Assembly: GCA_963978895.1 (NCBI GenBank)
Contig: OZ022241.1
Location: 3,533,496 to 3,597,495, forward strand
Origin: Erpobdella octoculata
Taxonomy: Eukaryota > Annelida > Clitellata > Hirudinida > Erpobdellidae
Reading direction: 5' to 3'
Length of the DNA: 64,000 nucleotides
Translations under genes and position numbers: made by a program
The notes under the pieces: model-generated
Seen by the model: only the letters and a program-made list of their open reading frames with translations
Database searches by the model: none
Told to the model about the DNA's origin: nothing
In this document: positions 12,474 through 24,043 of the stretch, piece by piece
Layout of the letters: the number at the start of each line of letters is the position of its first letter
Position numbering within the stretch: the stretch's first letter is position 1

Positions 12474-15400
12474 ATGTGGTCAGTTAATGTAATGCAATGG
12501 ATTTTTCTATTCGGCACATGGTGGACCAACTCGAATTGTCAGTTCAGAAATAAAATATTTGGTAAGTTTAAAACATGTGAAATGAGTCCAGGATGTGCAT
12601 CAGATGTACCCAACAAGAGTATTCCTCTGTCTGGGAATAAATTATGTGGTTTGCAATGTGTGGCGGACGACTCATGTGTTTCTTTTAATTATTGGACAAA
12701 CACGAAGATATGTCAGCTCTTCAATTTTTATCCGTACAAAATTATTTACAATGAATCATGCCACGGTTATGAAATCAATTTATAAGTCGATTGTTAACAT
12801 AAATGCTTTTCTAGGTCATCAAGCAATCAAATGTCGGTATAACTAAAAGTAAGATAGCAGTTTTTTAATAACTTTATGTGTTCTGGTTACTGAAACAAAT
12901 AATATTAAAATGTGTTCTGATCAGTTTTATTTTAGTTCAGTAAATAATTTTAGTTCTTACTTTAATTTTATTCTTGAATTTTATTTATTATTATTATTTT
13001 ATTTTAATTCATCAAGTAATTTTAGTTTTTATTATTATTCAGCTCTACAAAATTAAATTTAGTTTTTATTTTATTACAGTTCTTTAAATAATTTTCGTTT
13101 TTATTTTTATTTTATTCAGATAAAAAAAATTTGTTTTTATTTGATTTTTGTTCAATTTTAGTTCATGCTCTAAATATTTTTTTTACTATATCCAATTTCA
13201 TGCAGTGTATATATGGAAAAATAGTAATTGTGTAACACAGGAAGATTTTTTATTTTGAAAATCCATTGCCTTACATTCAAACGTTATAACTATTACCGAG
13301 GCCAGGGCAATAAACGGTAAAAGTGCTGTTGTCCAGGCGGTTTTGCCAAACCAATTGATCTTTCGATTAATTAATAAAGATGTACATATTTTCTAAAGGG
13401 TTAGGGTTTAATTTTAGGTAGACATACGGCGTGACTGCCGATATAGTAGCAATTTTATCTATTGCAACCACGGCGAACCGCTGGGGCAATAGCAGCGACC
13501 CATTTAGATTTGTTGGTGCTGGAATCGTAAACAAAAAACTCCTGCACGGAACTATCTTTTTTCGCCCAGCAAGCATTTTTGCAAGAGAATTCATAATTAT
13601 TTTCAATGATATGGGTCCGTTATGGAAAAACGTCCAACCCTAGAATAGCGTGGGATAGGGACGTTTCAAAAATAAATGATCATGATGATGATGATGAATA
13701 ATTACAGCGTTTATGATAACAAGAAAGATATGGATGTGCATTTCAAAAATTACACAACCATAGAATATTGGTTATCTATGCCAATATCTATGTACACAAC
13801 TTTCAATAATTTTCGTTCAAAAATTAATTTTTATTTTTTATTTTTATTCAGTTTGCATTATTTAAATTTTATTATTATTTTATTATCGTTCAGAAATTAA
13901 TTTTCGTTATTATTATTATTCAGTTTGTTCCATTTAAATATAGTTTTTATTCTATTTACATTTTTCAAATAATTATAGTTCTTTTTTCGTTATTATTAAC
14001 GAAAAAAATAAAAAATTTCGTTTTTATTCACTGATTTTGATAAAAATGTTTTTTCTAGCGGTTGGTACCAATGGGTTAGTGCCTACTGATCCCAGTACAA
14101 CTGATCCCAGTACAACTGATCCCAGGACAACTGATCCCAGTACAACTGATCCCAGTACAACTGATCCCAGTACAACTGATCTCAGTACAACTGATCCCAG
14201 TACAAGTGATCCCAGTACAACTGATCCCAGTACAACTGATCCCAGTACAACTGATCCCAGTACAACTGATCCCAGTACAACTGATCCCAGTACAACTGAT
14301 CTCAGTACAACTGATCCCAGTACAAGTGATCCCAGTACAACTGATCCCAGTACAACTGATCCCAGTACAACTGATCCCAGTACAACTGATCCCAGTACAA
14401 CTGATCCCAGGACGACTGATCCTAGGACAAGTGATCCCAGGACAACTGATCCCAGTACAACTGATCCCAGTACAACTGATCCCAGGACAACTGATCCCAG
14501 TACAACTGATCCCAGTACAACTGATCCCAGTACAACTGATCCCAGTACAACTGATCCCAGGACAACTGATCCCAGTACAACTGATCCCAGGACAACTGAT
14601 CCCAGTACAACTGATCCCAGTACAACTGATCCCAGTACAACTGATCCCAGTACAACTGATCCCAGTACAACTGATCCCAGTACAACTGATCCCAGTACAA
14701 CTGATCCCAGTACAACTGATCCCAGGACAACTGATCCCAGTACAACTGATCCCAGTACAACTGATCCCAGTACAACTGATCCCAGTACAACTGATCCCAG
14801 TACAACTGATCCCAGTACAACTGATCCCAGTACAACTGATCCCAGTACAACTGATCCCAGTACAACTGATCCCAGTACAACTGATCCCAGTACAACTGAT
14901 CCCAGTACAACTGATCCCAGTACAACTGATCCCAGTACAACTGATCCCAGTACAACTGATCCAAGTACAACTGATCCCAGTACAACTGATCCCAGTACAA
15001 CTGATCCCAGTACAACTGATCCCAGTACAACTGATCACAGTACAACTGATCACAGTACAACTGATCCCAGGACAACTGATCCCAGTACAACTGATCTCAG
15101 GACAACTGATCCCAGTACAACTGATCCCAGTACAACTGATCCCAGGACAACTGATCCCAGTACAACTGATCCCAGTACCACTGATCCCAGTACAACTGAT
15201 CCCAGTACAACTGATCCCAGTACAACTGATCCCAGTACAACTGATCCCAGTACAACTGATCCCAGTACAACTGATCCCAGTACAACTGATCCCAGTACAA
15301 CTGATCCCAGTACAACTGATCCCAGTACAACTGTTACCAGTACAACTGATCCCAGTACAACTGATCCCAGGACAACTGATCCCAGTACAACTGATCCCAG

Positions 15401-15695
15401 TACAACTGATCCCAGTACAACTGATCCCAGTACAACTGATCCCAGGACAACTGATCCCAGTACAACTGATCCCAGGACAACTGATCCCAGTACAACTGAT
15501 CCCAGTACAACTGATCCCAGTACAACTGATCCCAGTACAACTGATCCCAGTACAACTGATCCCAGTACAACTGATCCCAGTACAACTGATCCCAGTACAA
15601 CTGATCCCAGGACAACTGATCCCAGGACGACTGATCCTAGGACAAGTGATCCCAGGACAACTGATCCCAGTACAACTGATCATATGGACAACTGA
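12474..15695 (+). CDS. PAN-FTP cluster member 4: PAN exon plus mucin-like (TTDPS)n exon in place of the lectin exon
   Basis: Exon 1 (from 12474) encodes the signal peptide and PAN/apple-like domain (CEMSPGCASD, C.LQC.ADDSC.SFNYW). The 34-nt linker exon is preserved exactly at 12815-12848 with donor gtaaga. The next acceptor (ttttctag, 14057/14058) opens an exon that starts, as in the paralogues, with VGTN. It then enters about 106 copies of a 15-bp repeat read as TTDPS until the stop at 15693-15695. Linker phase and acceptor phase select this frame. One problem: the exon 1 donor present in members 1-2 (gag/gtttgt) is missing, apparently by a short deletion (gaaatcaat at 12771). As it stands exon 1 reads on to a TAA at 12783, giving 103 aa. 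Either splicing uses another site, or the gene is broken and only a PAN-only protein is made. A Ser/Thr/Pro-rich tract of this kind would be expected to be heavily O-glycosylated. Confidence 0.5.
14086..15681. repeat. 15-bp coding-compatible minisatellite, about 106 units
   Basis: The unit is actgatcccagtaca. The array runs without any indel, staying in 15-base register for nearly 1.6 kb. Variants are single-base: agtaca/aggaca, actgat/agtgat, ccc/ctc/cac and one gttacc. Variant combinations recur: the block with gacgactgatcctagg occurs near 14411 and again near 15626, and a ctcagt...aagtgat block near 14181 and 14301. Because 15 is a multiple of three and the unit has no stop in four of six frames, long ORFs appear on both strands. 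Only the TTDPS frame is supported by the flanking exon structure. Confidence 0.95.
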
Positions 15696-15900
15696 TCCCC
15701 TAGACAACTGACCCCATATGTAATTGATTTCGAGGCCACTCATAGAAAAATGTGCACATGTAAAATATCTATTTATTTCTACGGCTTCTTTGCTGAGCAA
15801 GTTATACCCAGACGAAAAGACGTTTAAAAATCTAAAAATAATATTATAAACTACACTATCAAATAAAATTTCAATTATATTGAGAAAAAGTTAAAATATC

Positions 15901-15945
15901 TTCGGACATTTTAACCTGGAACAATTTGATCACAAAAAAGTTGGA
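15901..15945 (+). pseudogene. Remnant of lectin exon 4 after the minisatellite
   Basis: The stretch cggacattttaacctggaac followed by atttgatcaca aligns with the start of exon 4 in members 1-2 (cagatattttaacttg, ggcatcacaaatac). Only about 45 bases are recognisable. It suggests that member 4 once had the standard exon order. Confidence 0.45.
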
Positions 15946-16245
15946 AAAAAATATGCACGATGTTGCGATGTTTTATCACTGTTTTGATTAATTAATGTTT
16001 TGTTTCTTCACTGTTCTGCTTTATCATGTTCTGTTTTAACTTGGAACCAATTAAGCAGTTTCTAATATTTATTGTCACTTTTAATCAAAGTCATTGATAA
16101 ACAAAACAAACTTCAAATTTTTTTGATTTTAAAACAAAAATACATAGAGGAAGGAATTTAAAAAAAATACAACTTCAAAAAGTTTTTTTTATTTAAAAAC
16201 AAAACTATCATCTTTTAATTTTAAACGAAAAAATGATAAAAAATG

Positions 16246-17675
16246 TTAATCAGCGATAAATGTTGTGGGCACATGCTCCAGGGTTCGTTGGTCATAGTTG
16301 TCGATAATCCTAAGCAGTCGTTGATTTGCTTGCAAATACTGTATCCTAGAATAGAGTGGAATGTCTTTTTCTGCATTTATTTTTTGATAAACAGCATTAA
16401 CTCGGACTTGTTCGTTCAAAATCGCATCAAGTAATTTAAACACATTGGGATGATGACAGCCGAGAGCAGTTTGAAAAACTCGGTGAAAACTTTCGACGCT
16501 GTTGTTTGTCCTCGGAAGATCACGCTCTGTAATTAACTTACAATTCCACATCTCGATATGATAGAGAGGATTTCGGCGAGGTCTACCAACCCATGTGTTC
16601 TCGAAATACTGAAGACAATTTTGATGGGCGTCATTATCACCAAAGTTAATTAATAGATCGTCGGCAAAAGTGTTGTATCGAGGTTGAACATCGGCTGGAG
16701 AACAGAATAAAATCAATCAATCAATCAAAAAATATTTCTATAAGTGCAACAAACTTTTTTATCGCACTGTTGTATTCTTCATCCATTCCGTATCACGTGT
16801 GCATGCCAAGATCTTGGAGTTTGCGCCGGACGGACTCAGTGAAATGAAAAAAAAACAGCCATGGATAGCAACACCAGGGACCTATTCTCGAAAAGTGTTC
16901 TCCTCTGTTTTTTTTCAAAGTCGATGATGATATCGGTCGGAAGCGTTTCGATACCACAAGAGTTCAAAAGAAAAGTAAAAGCTCGAGAATACGTGATCTG
17001 GGTTTTGTTCGGAAGCAAACAATAGACAAAAGGTAGTACTTTATTATTAAAAAGACCGTGAATAATCCATAGTTGAAAGAACATCTCCGGAGCCGCATCG
17101 AATGTTCCATCGGCCAGCCATGTCCTGCACTGAGAAAGCCTTTGTAGGTCGGTTTGGCTTCCCAGTACGATGATACGAAGAGGATCATCAGCTCTGGTGT
17201 CAGCAATAACAAATTCTTCTGGATTGGCTGTACGCGTAGTGCGAAGATCCGCCGGTATAACGATTGAAGCTCGGCCGTGTGGAATATGAGCTGGCTGGTT
17301 GGCAAGTTTTCGCTTTCTGCTTACACTTTTTTCAAGGGAGACAATCTTTGGCATAGCAACAATAGCAGTATCTGAAACTCCTGCAAGACATTCGTTGACG
17401 ATAGTTCGAGGCGCATCATGTGAGATCAATGCAGCCCGTTTGATGTTAGAAATGACGATAGCTGCTTGAGAAGCGGCACGAGAAGGCATATGATTGTGTT
17501 CCTTTGTTAAAGTGTAGATGTCTTCAGAACAAATGAGTCGACCATGACAGTGTGGATCTGTCTTGAAACGCTCGCATCGCCAAGTAGTTTTTGTTTCGTT
17601 GGCCCGATGTTTAACATCTATGAATCCTTCGTAGTGCAACTTGCGTCCGTTTAGCTGAGAGTCACTAAATGAAGC
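16246..17675 (-). pseudogene. MULE (Mutator-like) transposase with FLYWCH zinc finger
   Basis: The minus-strand reading begins after an acceptor-like catttag near 17676. A FLYWCH-type finger follows (NGRKLHYEGFIDVKHR, then WRCERF, C.GRL, EHNH). Next is a MULE transposase core: WLADGTFDAAPEMFFQLWII, LPFVYCLLPNKT and DIIIDFEKK, which supply the first two catalytic acidic positions. The 3' part (16246-16716) has FENTWVGRPRRNPLY and LPRTNNSVESFHR, typical of the C-terminal half. Between about 16720 and 16920 the frame is broken by shifts in two A/T runs and by in-frame stops, although HFTESVRRKLQDLGMH is still readable. No terminal inverted repeats were recognised. It is a dead transposon gene. 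Confidence 0.8.
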
Positions 17676-17972
17676 TATGAGAATTAAAACAACAGTTAGT
17701 AAACGAAGAAATAATATTTAGTATAAGCGCACGATACACAGCCGAAATAAAAGTGACAAGTTCGTATTACTTTTCATCATTTCACTCCTTTCTGCGTGAA
17801 GTTCATAATGAGAAATGGAACCATGCCAATCCAAATATAATAGGGTGTTAGCTCATTTCAGAAGTTGTTTTCTTTCAAAGATATGAATTAATGAAGACAC
17901 TCCAACATTAATTCTTATCGGTTCATTAAGGAGTCCATGACTAAGACTAAGACAGTCACTACAGCGTCCAAA

Positions 17973-18543
17973 CATACATACATACATACATACATACATA
18001 CATACATACATACATACATACATACATACATACATACATACATACATACATACATACATACATACATACATACATACATACATACATACATACATACATA
18101 CATACATACATACATACATACATACATACATACATACATACATACATACATACATACATACATACATACATACATACATACATACATACATACATACATA
18201 CATACATACATACATACATACATACATACATACATACATACATACATACATACATACATACATACATACATACATACCTACATACATACATACATACATA
18301 CATACATACATACATACATACATACATACATACATACATACATACATACATACATACATACATACATACATACATACATACATACATACATACATACATA
18401 CATACATACATACATACATACATACATACATACATACACACACACACCTACATACATACATACATACATACATACATACATACATACATACATACACACA
18501 CCTACATACATACATACATACATACATACATACATACATACAC
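17973..18543. repeat. (CATA)n microsatellite with CACACACCTA interruptions
   Basis: A tetranucleotide array of about 570 bases. It is pure for most of its length, with repeated cacacaccta interruptions near the right end (18436-18505) that have themselves been duplicated. It abuts a poly(T) run. Confidence 0.97.
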
Positions 18544-18546
18544 ACA

Positions 18547-18579
<33 letters not shown>

Positions 18580-18640
18580 AGTTTATAGTCCTTTACACCA
18601 GGTGTTTTAATGTGAATGATACTTGGTGATATAAGAAATA
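18547..18640 (-). mobile_element. 5'-truncated copy of a poly(A)-tailed SINE family
   Basis: A run of about 28 T is followed by ataatagtttatagtccttt and acaccaggtgttttaa. Read on the minus strand this is the 3' end and poly(A) tail of the same family found at 18761-18930, 33994-34165 and 59521-59672. Similarity stops after about 60 bp, as in a truncated insertion. Confidence 0.6.
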
Positions 18641-18760
18641 ACTCATAATTTAACTTTATAACATTTAATTCATGGAAAGAATGTATTACTGTATGTATGT
18701 ATTACTGTAAAATTTAATTTCCACTTAACTCTTTTTCAAACGATAAAAACCCTAATAAGT

Positions 18761-18930
18761 TTTTTTTTATGATAGTTTATAGTCCTTTACACCAAGTGTT
18801 TTAAGACTGAATTGGCTGTATATAGGAAGCACATAAGTACTTCCTGTCGTGGATCAAAGTTTGATCCTTTTAACTGTCCCTCCTCCTTTATCCAGACTTG
18901 GGACTGGCTCGCATATAGCGAGGCGGAGTT
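18761..18930 (-). mobile_element. Short retroposon (SINE-like) with 12-bp target duplication
   Basis: A 170-bp element. Read on the minus strand it starts aactccgcctcgctatatgc and ends in ataaactatcat plus an A run. Both flanks carry ACCCTAATAAGT (18749-18760 and 18931-18942), a perfect 12-bp duplication. Poly(A) tail, small size and direct flanks indicate reverse-transcription-mediated insertion. I see no obvious A and B boxes, so the promoter origin is unknown. Confidence 0.8.
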
Positions 18931-18973
18931 ACCCTAATAAGTATATTATATCCATATATATACGTGTATATAA

Positions 18974-18974
<1 letters not shown>

Positions 18975-19065
<91 letters not shown>
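18975..19065. repeat. (TA)n microsatellite
   Basis: About 90 bases of pure TA dinucleotide following a short tatacgtgtatata region. Confidence 0.95.
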
Positions 19066-19069
<4 letters not shown>

Positions 19070-19807
19070 AAGCATGAATAAAGATGAGCTTTCATTTTAC
19101 GGTCATGATTTTAATTGAAATTTTTCTTCAATATTTTGGAGCAACGTTTTTTGTCTATTACAACACTTAGTACCAAAAGTATCAATACATATTTGAAACC
19201 TTCTTTATTTCAGATTTACGGTCCGTTTAATCTGTTATGCAGACTGCAAAGTAGTTTTCAGTTAATATTCGATTGATATTCTTGTTTTTAAGCTACCATT
19301 TCAGTTACAGTTTCAGTCACAGCTTTAAGTTTAATTTATGCTGGATTTACTTTTTGAGTTAATTTAATCAGGTTTTTGAGTTTCTTAATAACATTTAGCA
19401 GACGCTTTATCAAAAACAAAAAAAATCATATTTGAAATTAATATTACCATTGATTATTAACCCAAATCATTGTTTAGATTTTTATTAAAGTGAAAGGTGC
19501 GTAAATAAAATAAACGATGAACGTAAATAAGTAATTGAAAACAAATTATTGAGAGTGAAAAATGAAATTTAATAAAGGACACAAATACCCGCTCGATGGC
19601 TTTTATGTTATCTAAACTGCACTATTTATTAAGACTGATTTAATTTAAAAAAATAAAGTGTTCTTAGAAAATCATTTAAAAAATTGTTGTTAAAAATTGT
19701 TTGAGAATTTTTTTACAAAAGTGACAATAAATTGTGATATACATTTTGTAAATGTTATTTACAAATAATTTGGAAATACTTAAATTTAGTTAAACATCTT
19801 GACGGAA

Positions 19808-21780
19808 AGAAGTTTAGAAGAAATTTGATGAAACACCTTTATGAAGGCATCATCAAAATGCTTAAATATTGTTTTAGTTGGCGTTGGAACGTAAGGTTTG
19901 AGGTGCAAATACGCTTATGCTTGGTGACGGGTATTATTGTAATAAAACAAATAATTACAATACAAGTCAAGTCTGAAGTAAACAAACTTGGTGACGGGTA
20001 TCATTGTAATAAAACAAATAATTACAATACAAGTCTGAAGTGAACAAACAAAAAGACAAAAAATCAATTTGTGGTTTGTGTTTTAACATATTTAATTTTT
20101 AATATGGTATTGATAATATATAATATTTTAAAATAATTTATTTTTGTTTATAAAATTTTGATAACAATATTTTAGCATGATTGTCATCAATTCTACAATT
20201 AAACAGGTAAAGGAAATAAACGAAGCATAGAAGATAATCAGAGAATGCAACAACGAAGAGACCAATAACATATATAAACAAATTAGGAACACAGTCAGCC
20301 AATACGTCAAACGAGACAAGAATAACCACCAGGCAGCAGTTTCAAAAAATTACACCAGACGGTTCAAATGATGTAACTACATGACAAATTGTAGTTTTAA
20401 TTAAATAAAAATAATGTTTTGCTGAAACACCTCTGAGAATGTTTTTTTCATTTTTCTTAAAGTCTTCGTTAAGAACTGTGGTCGTCGGCAGCTGTTATAT
20501 ATCTTTTTTTATGTGTTTTTGTATTCCATTTGATTTGTAAAGAACATTTCTTATTCAATTCTTACATGGTTCATATATTACTTATTCAATGATTGTATTA
20601 TTTTTTTATATTAACTTACCGTCTTCTCTTATTTGTTTCAGCTATAAAAAAGGGATCATTTTATATTTGCTGCTGCGGATTTAACATTTTATAAAAATTT
20701 CAAATCGATTGGGCAACATTTGAGTTGATCTTAAAATAAAAACCATTTGAAGCATTACCGAGTTTAAAAAAAATTATTTCACATTTTATGAACATACAAA
20801 TAATGATAAACAATATTTGAATAATAATAGATATTGTTTATACAACATTATCTATTGTTGAATAACAATATTATTTAGTCGACAATTTACAGAAATACAA
20901 AGGATTAAAAAAAAAACTAAATTTTATACGGTTCACTTATTAAATCCTTTATATAAACTAAACCATGTTTTCTGGCTTGCTGGCGTGCTTGCTTGTCTTC
21001 TTGCTTAATCCATGCGTTGGGACCCTTTGCCGTTTAAAAAAAACAAACTAATTTTCTGTTATCCAATCAAGTTGGAATTTGTTGGTTTATTTTTCGCTGT
21101 GGATTTTACTTAATATATTACTGTCAAATTGTTTAGCAAAATGTTGAGTGAATTATGAAATGAAATCAATAAAAGCTTTAAAAAAATTAAAAATGTATGT
21201 AGATAAAAAAACTATGAATTATTAATTTATTAGAAAAAAACATTATTTAATTTTAAAATGTGAAATTTTAATAGTAAAAAAATGTTTATTCCAATTTTTT
21301 TTAAAAGTTTTTTGTTTTTTTAATTTTCACATACTTCACATATAAAGTATTTAAATAACTGTGGTGAGCGTTTTCATATTTTATAAACTTACTACTAAAT
21401 AATAATAATAATAAGTGGATCGATTAGAAGCGCCAGTTGCTAAGCTTCAGAGGCGCCGGGAACGACTCGTGCATATGGGATCACACAGTATTACCTGCCA
21501 CCCGCACGTGTCTCCGAAATCGGAATGTGCCGAACCCTATTACACCTCAGTCGTGAAACTGGTACTCATTCATCGACCAGTGAAGGATGAAAGGCTGAGA
21601 CGGCCTGAGCAGTGTGAGTGAATTCCTTGCTCAACGCAATTACGCCTCGCCGTGACTGAGAATTGAACCCACGACGGCGGGATGATAGCTTAACTGCTTT
21701 CACCACTGTGCTCCGGTGCCCAATGCCCGTGCTGCCAATGCAATAACGTCAATAAATAATGATTTAAAGAAGAAAACTCA
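19808..21780 (+). repeat. Tandem segmental duplication, unit 1
   Basis: It begins agaagtttagaagaaatttg and is repeated in the same orientation from 21871, an offset of about 2.06 kb falling to 2.01 kb further along. Shared landmarks include gcatcatcaaaatgcttaaa, ccaccaggcagcagtttc, gtcgtcggcagctgt and tctggcttgctggcgtg. It contains no supported gene; the short antisense ORFs present in both copies follow from the duplication. A tRNA-derived SINE sits near its right end. Inside unit 1 there is also a 70-bp local duplication (19921-20040, cttggtgacgggta). Confidence 0.9.
21413..21724 (-). mobile_element. tRNA-derived SINE
   Basis: On the minus strand it starts near 21724 with gggcaccggagcacagtggt, an A-box-like tRNA head. 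It continues to gggttcaattc (B box, near 21665) and then a non-tRNA body. It ends in a (TTA)n tail, seen on the plus strand as taataataataataa at 21400-21413. Head, body and short-repeat tail are the standard SINE layout. The body is clearly GC-richer than its surroundings. Confidence 0.75.
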
Positions 21781-21870
21781 TTGAAAACGTTTTTTTTAAA
21801 AAAATTAACATTAAAGTTAACAAGTATTTATTTTAATGAAGTGCAATACAAACAAAAATTAAAAAAATTT

Positions 21871-23690
21871 AGAAGTTTAGAAGAAATTTGATGAAACACC
21901 TTTATGAAGGCATCATCAAAATGCTTAAATATTGTTTTAGTTGGCGTTAAAACGGAACGTTTGTGGTTAATTTGAGTTATGGAAATTACACACAATTAAA
22001 ATACACTTAAACTTGGTGATATGTAACATTGTAATAAAACAAATAATTACAATACAAGTCTGAAGTAAACAAATAAAGAGAAAAAACAATTTTTCTATAA
22101 AAAAATCAGTTTGTGTTTTAACATATTTAATTTTTAATATGGTATTGATAATATATAATATTCTAAAATAATGTATTTTTTATAAAATTTTGATAATATT
22201 TTAGCATGATTTTCATCAATTCTACAATTAAACAGGTAAAGGGAATAAACGAAGCATAGAAGATAATCAGAGAATGCAACAACAAAGAGACCAATAACAT
22301 ATATAAACAAATTAGGAACACAGTGAGCCAATACGTCAAACGAGACAAGAATAATCACCAGGCAGCAGTTTCAAAAAATTACACCAGACGGCTCAAATGA
22401 TGTAACTACGTGACAAATTGAAGTTTTAATTAAATAAAAATAATGTTTTGCTGAAACACCTCTGAGAATGTTTTTTCGTTTTTTTAAAGTCTTCGTTAAG
22501 AACTGTGGTCGTCGGCAGCTGTCATTTAAGTTTTTTGATGAGACTTTCTATTCCATTTAATTTGTAAGGAACATTTTTTATTCAATTTTTACATGGTTCA
22601 AATAATACTTGTTCATTGTTTTTATTATTTATTTATAATAACTTACCGTCTTTTCGTATTTGCTTGAGCTATAAAAAAGAGATAATTTTATATTTGCGGC
22701 TGCGGATTTAACATTTTATAAAAATTTCAAATCGATTGGGCAGCATTTGAGTTGATTGTAAAATAAAAACCATTTGAAGCATTACCGAGTTTAAAAAAAA
22801 TTATTTCTCATTTTATGAACATACAAATAATGATAAACAATATCTGAATAATAATAGATATTGTTAATACAACATTATCTATTGTTGAATAACAATATTA
22901 TTTAACCGACAATTTACAGAAATACAAAAAACTAAATTGTATATGGTTCACTTGTTAAATCCTTTATATAAACTTCACCATGTTTTCTGGCTTGCTGGCG
23001 TGAGTGGCGTGCTTGCTTGTCTTCTTGCTTAATCCATACGTTGGGATCCTTTGCCGTTTAAAAAAAAACTAATTTTCCAATCAAGTTGAAATTTATTGGT
23101 TTATTTTTCTCTGTAGATTTTACATACTTTATTACTGTCAAATTGTTTAGCAAAATGTTGAGTGAATTATGAAATGAAATCAATAAAAGCTTTAAAAAAA
23201 TTAAAAAATGTATCTAGATAAAAAAACTATTAATTTTTAATTTATTAAAAAAAAACATTATTTAATTTTAAAATTTGAAATTTTAATAGTAAAAAAATGT
23301 TTATTCCAATTTTTTTAAAAAGTTTTTTGTTTTTTTAATCTTCACATACTTCACATATAAAGTATTTCAATAACTGTGGTAAGCGTTTTCATATTTTATA
23401 AACTTACTACTAAATAATAATAATAATAATAGGATCGATTAGAAGCGCCAGTTGCTAAGCTTCAGAGGCGCCGGGAACGACTCGTGCGTATGGGATCACA
23501 CAGTATTACCTGCCACCCGCACGTGTCTCCGAAATCGGATGCAATAACGTCAATAAATAATGATTTAAAGAAGAAAACTCATTGAAAACTTTTTTTTTTT
23601 AAAATAAACATTAAAGTTAACAAGTATATATTTTAATGAAGTGCAATACAAACAAAAATTTTAAAAATTTAGTGACAATTAGAGAAAAAT
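21871..23690 (+). repeat. Tandem segmental duplication, unit 2
   Basis: The second copy of the 2-kb segment, same orientation, with scattered substitutions and small indels relative to unit 1. The largest difference is loss of about 200 bp covering the promoter half of the tRNA-SINE. The two copies abut directly, with a short aaacaaaaattaaaaa junction. Confidence 0.9.
23431..23540 (-). mobile_element. Deleted copy of the tRNA-SINE (3' half only)
   Basis: It retains the (TTA)n tail and the body up to ctccgaaatcgga, then jumps to tgcaataacgtc, the sequence that lies outside the SINE in unit 1. The pol III promoter half is therefore gone. Both flanks match unit 1, so this is a deletion after duplication and not an independent truncated insertion. 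Confidence 0.75.
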
Positions 23691-24043
23691 TTAATTTTTT
23701 TTCTTTTAAACATTTTTAAAATAGTTCATAAAGTTTTGCACCAGGTGTTTTAAGACATAAAAACAGTTTGTAAGAAATACTGAATTACTTCTTCCTGCTT
23801 ATCATATTTTGATTCTTGTTTTTGTTCTTGATAATTTATTCAGGTTTGGCGGAGTTTATAATTTTAATACATTTATATAAATAACTATTTATGATATTAA
23901 GCGGCTAAAAAAAACAAAAAATTGTTTTTAATCTGCATGCTAATTTGTTTATTTCATAATGACAACGTTTGTCAAAAACTGCTAACAGTAAAAAAAAATT
24001 ATAATTGTTTTTTGAGTATATTGATTATAATTCAAGACTGCCA

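Noticed and set aside
13431..13643. 70-codon ORF inside the long intron of cluster member 4
   Set aside because: No recognisable motif, no paralogue in members 1-2, and an overlapping antisense ORF of similar size; not supported.
14076..15800. Minus-strand 574-codon ORF and a second plus-strand 501-codon ORF over the 15-bp array
   Set aside because: A stop-free unit whose length is a multiple of three opens several frames automatically. Only the TTDPS frame connects in phase with the upstream linker exon.
17853..18578. Long VCMY / IHTY repeat ORFs over the CATA array (also 10153-10778)
   Set aside because: Pure tetranucleotide repeat; both strands open in several frames; no flanking coding signal.
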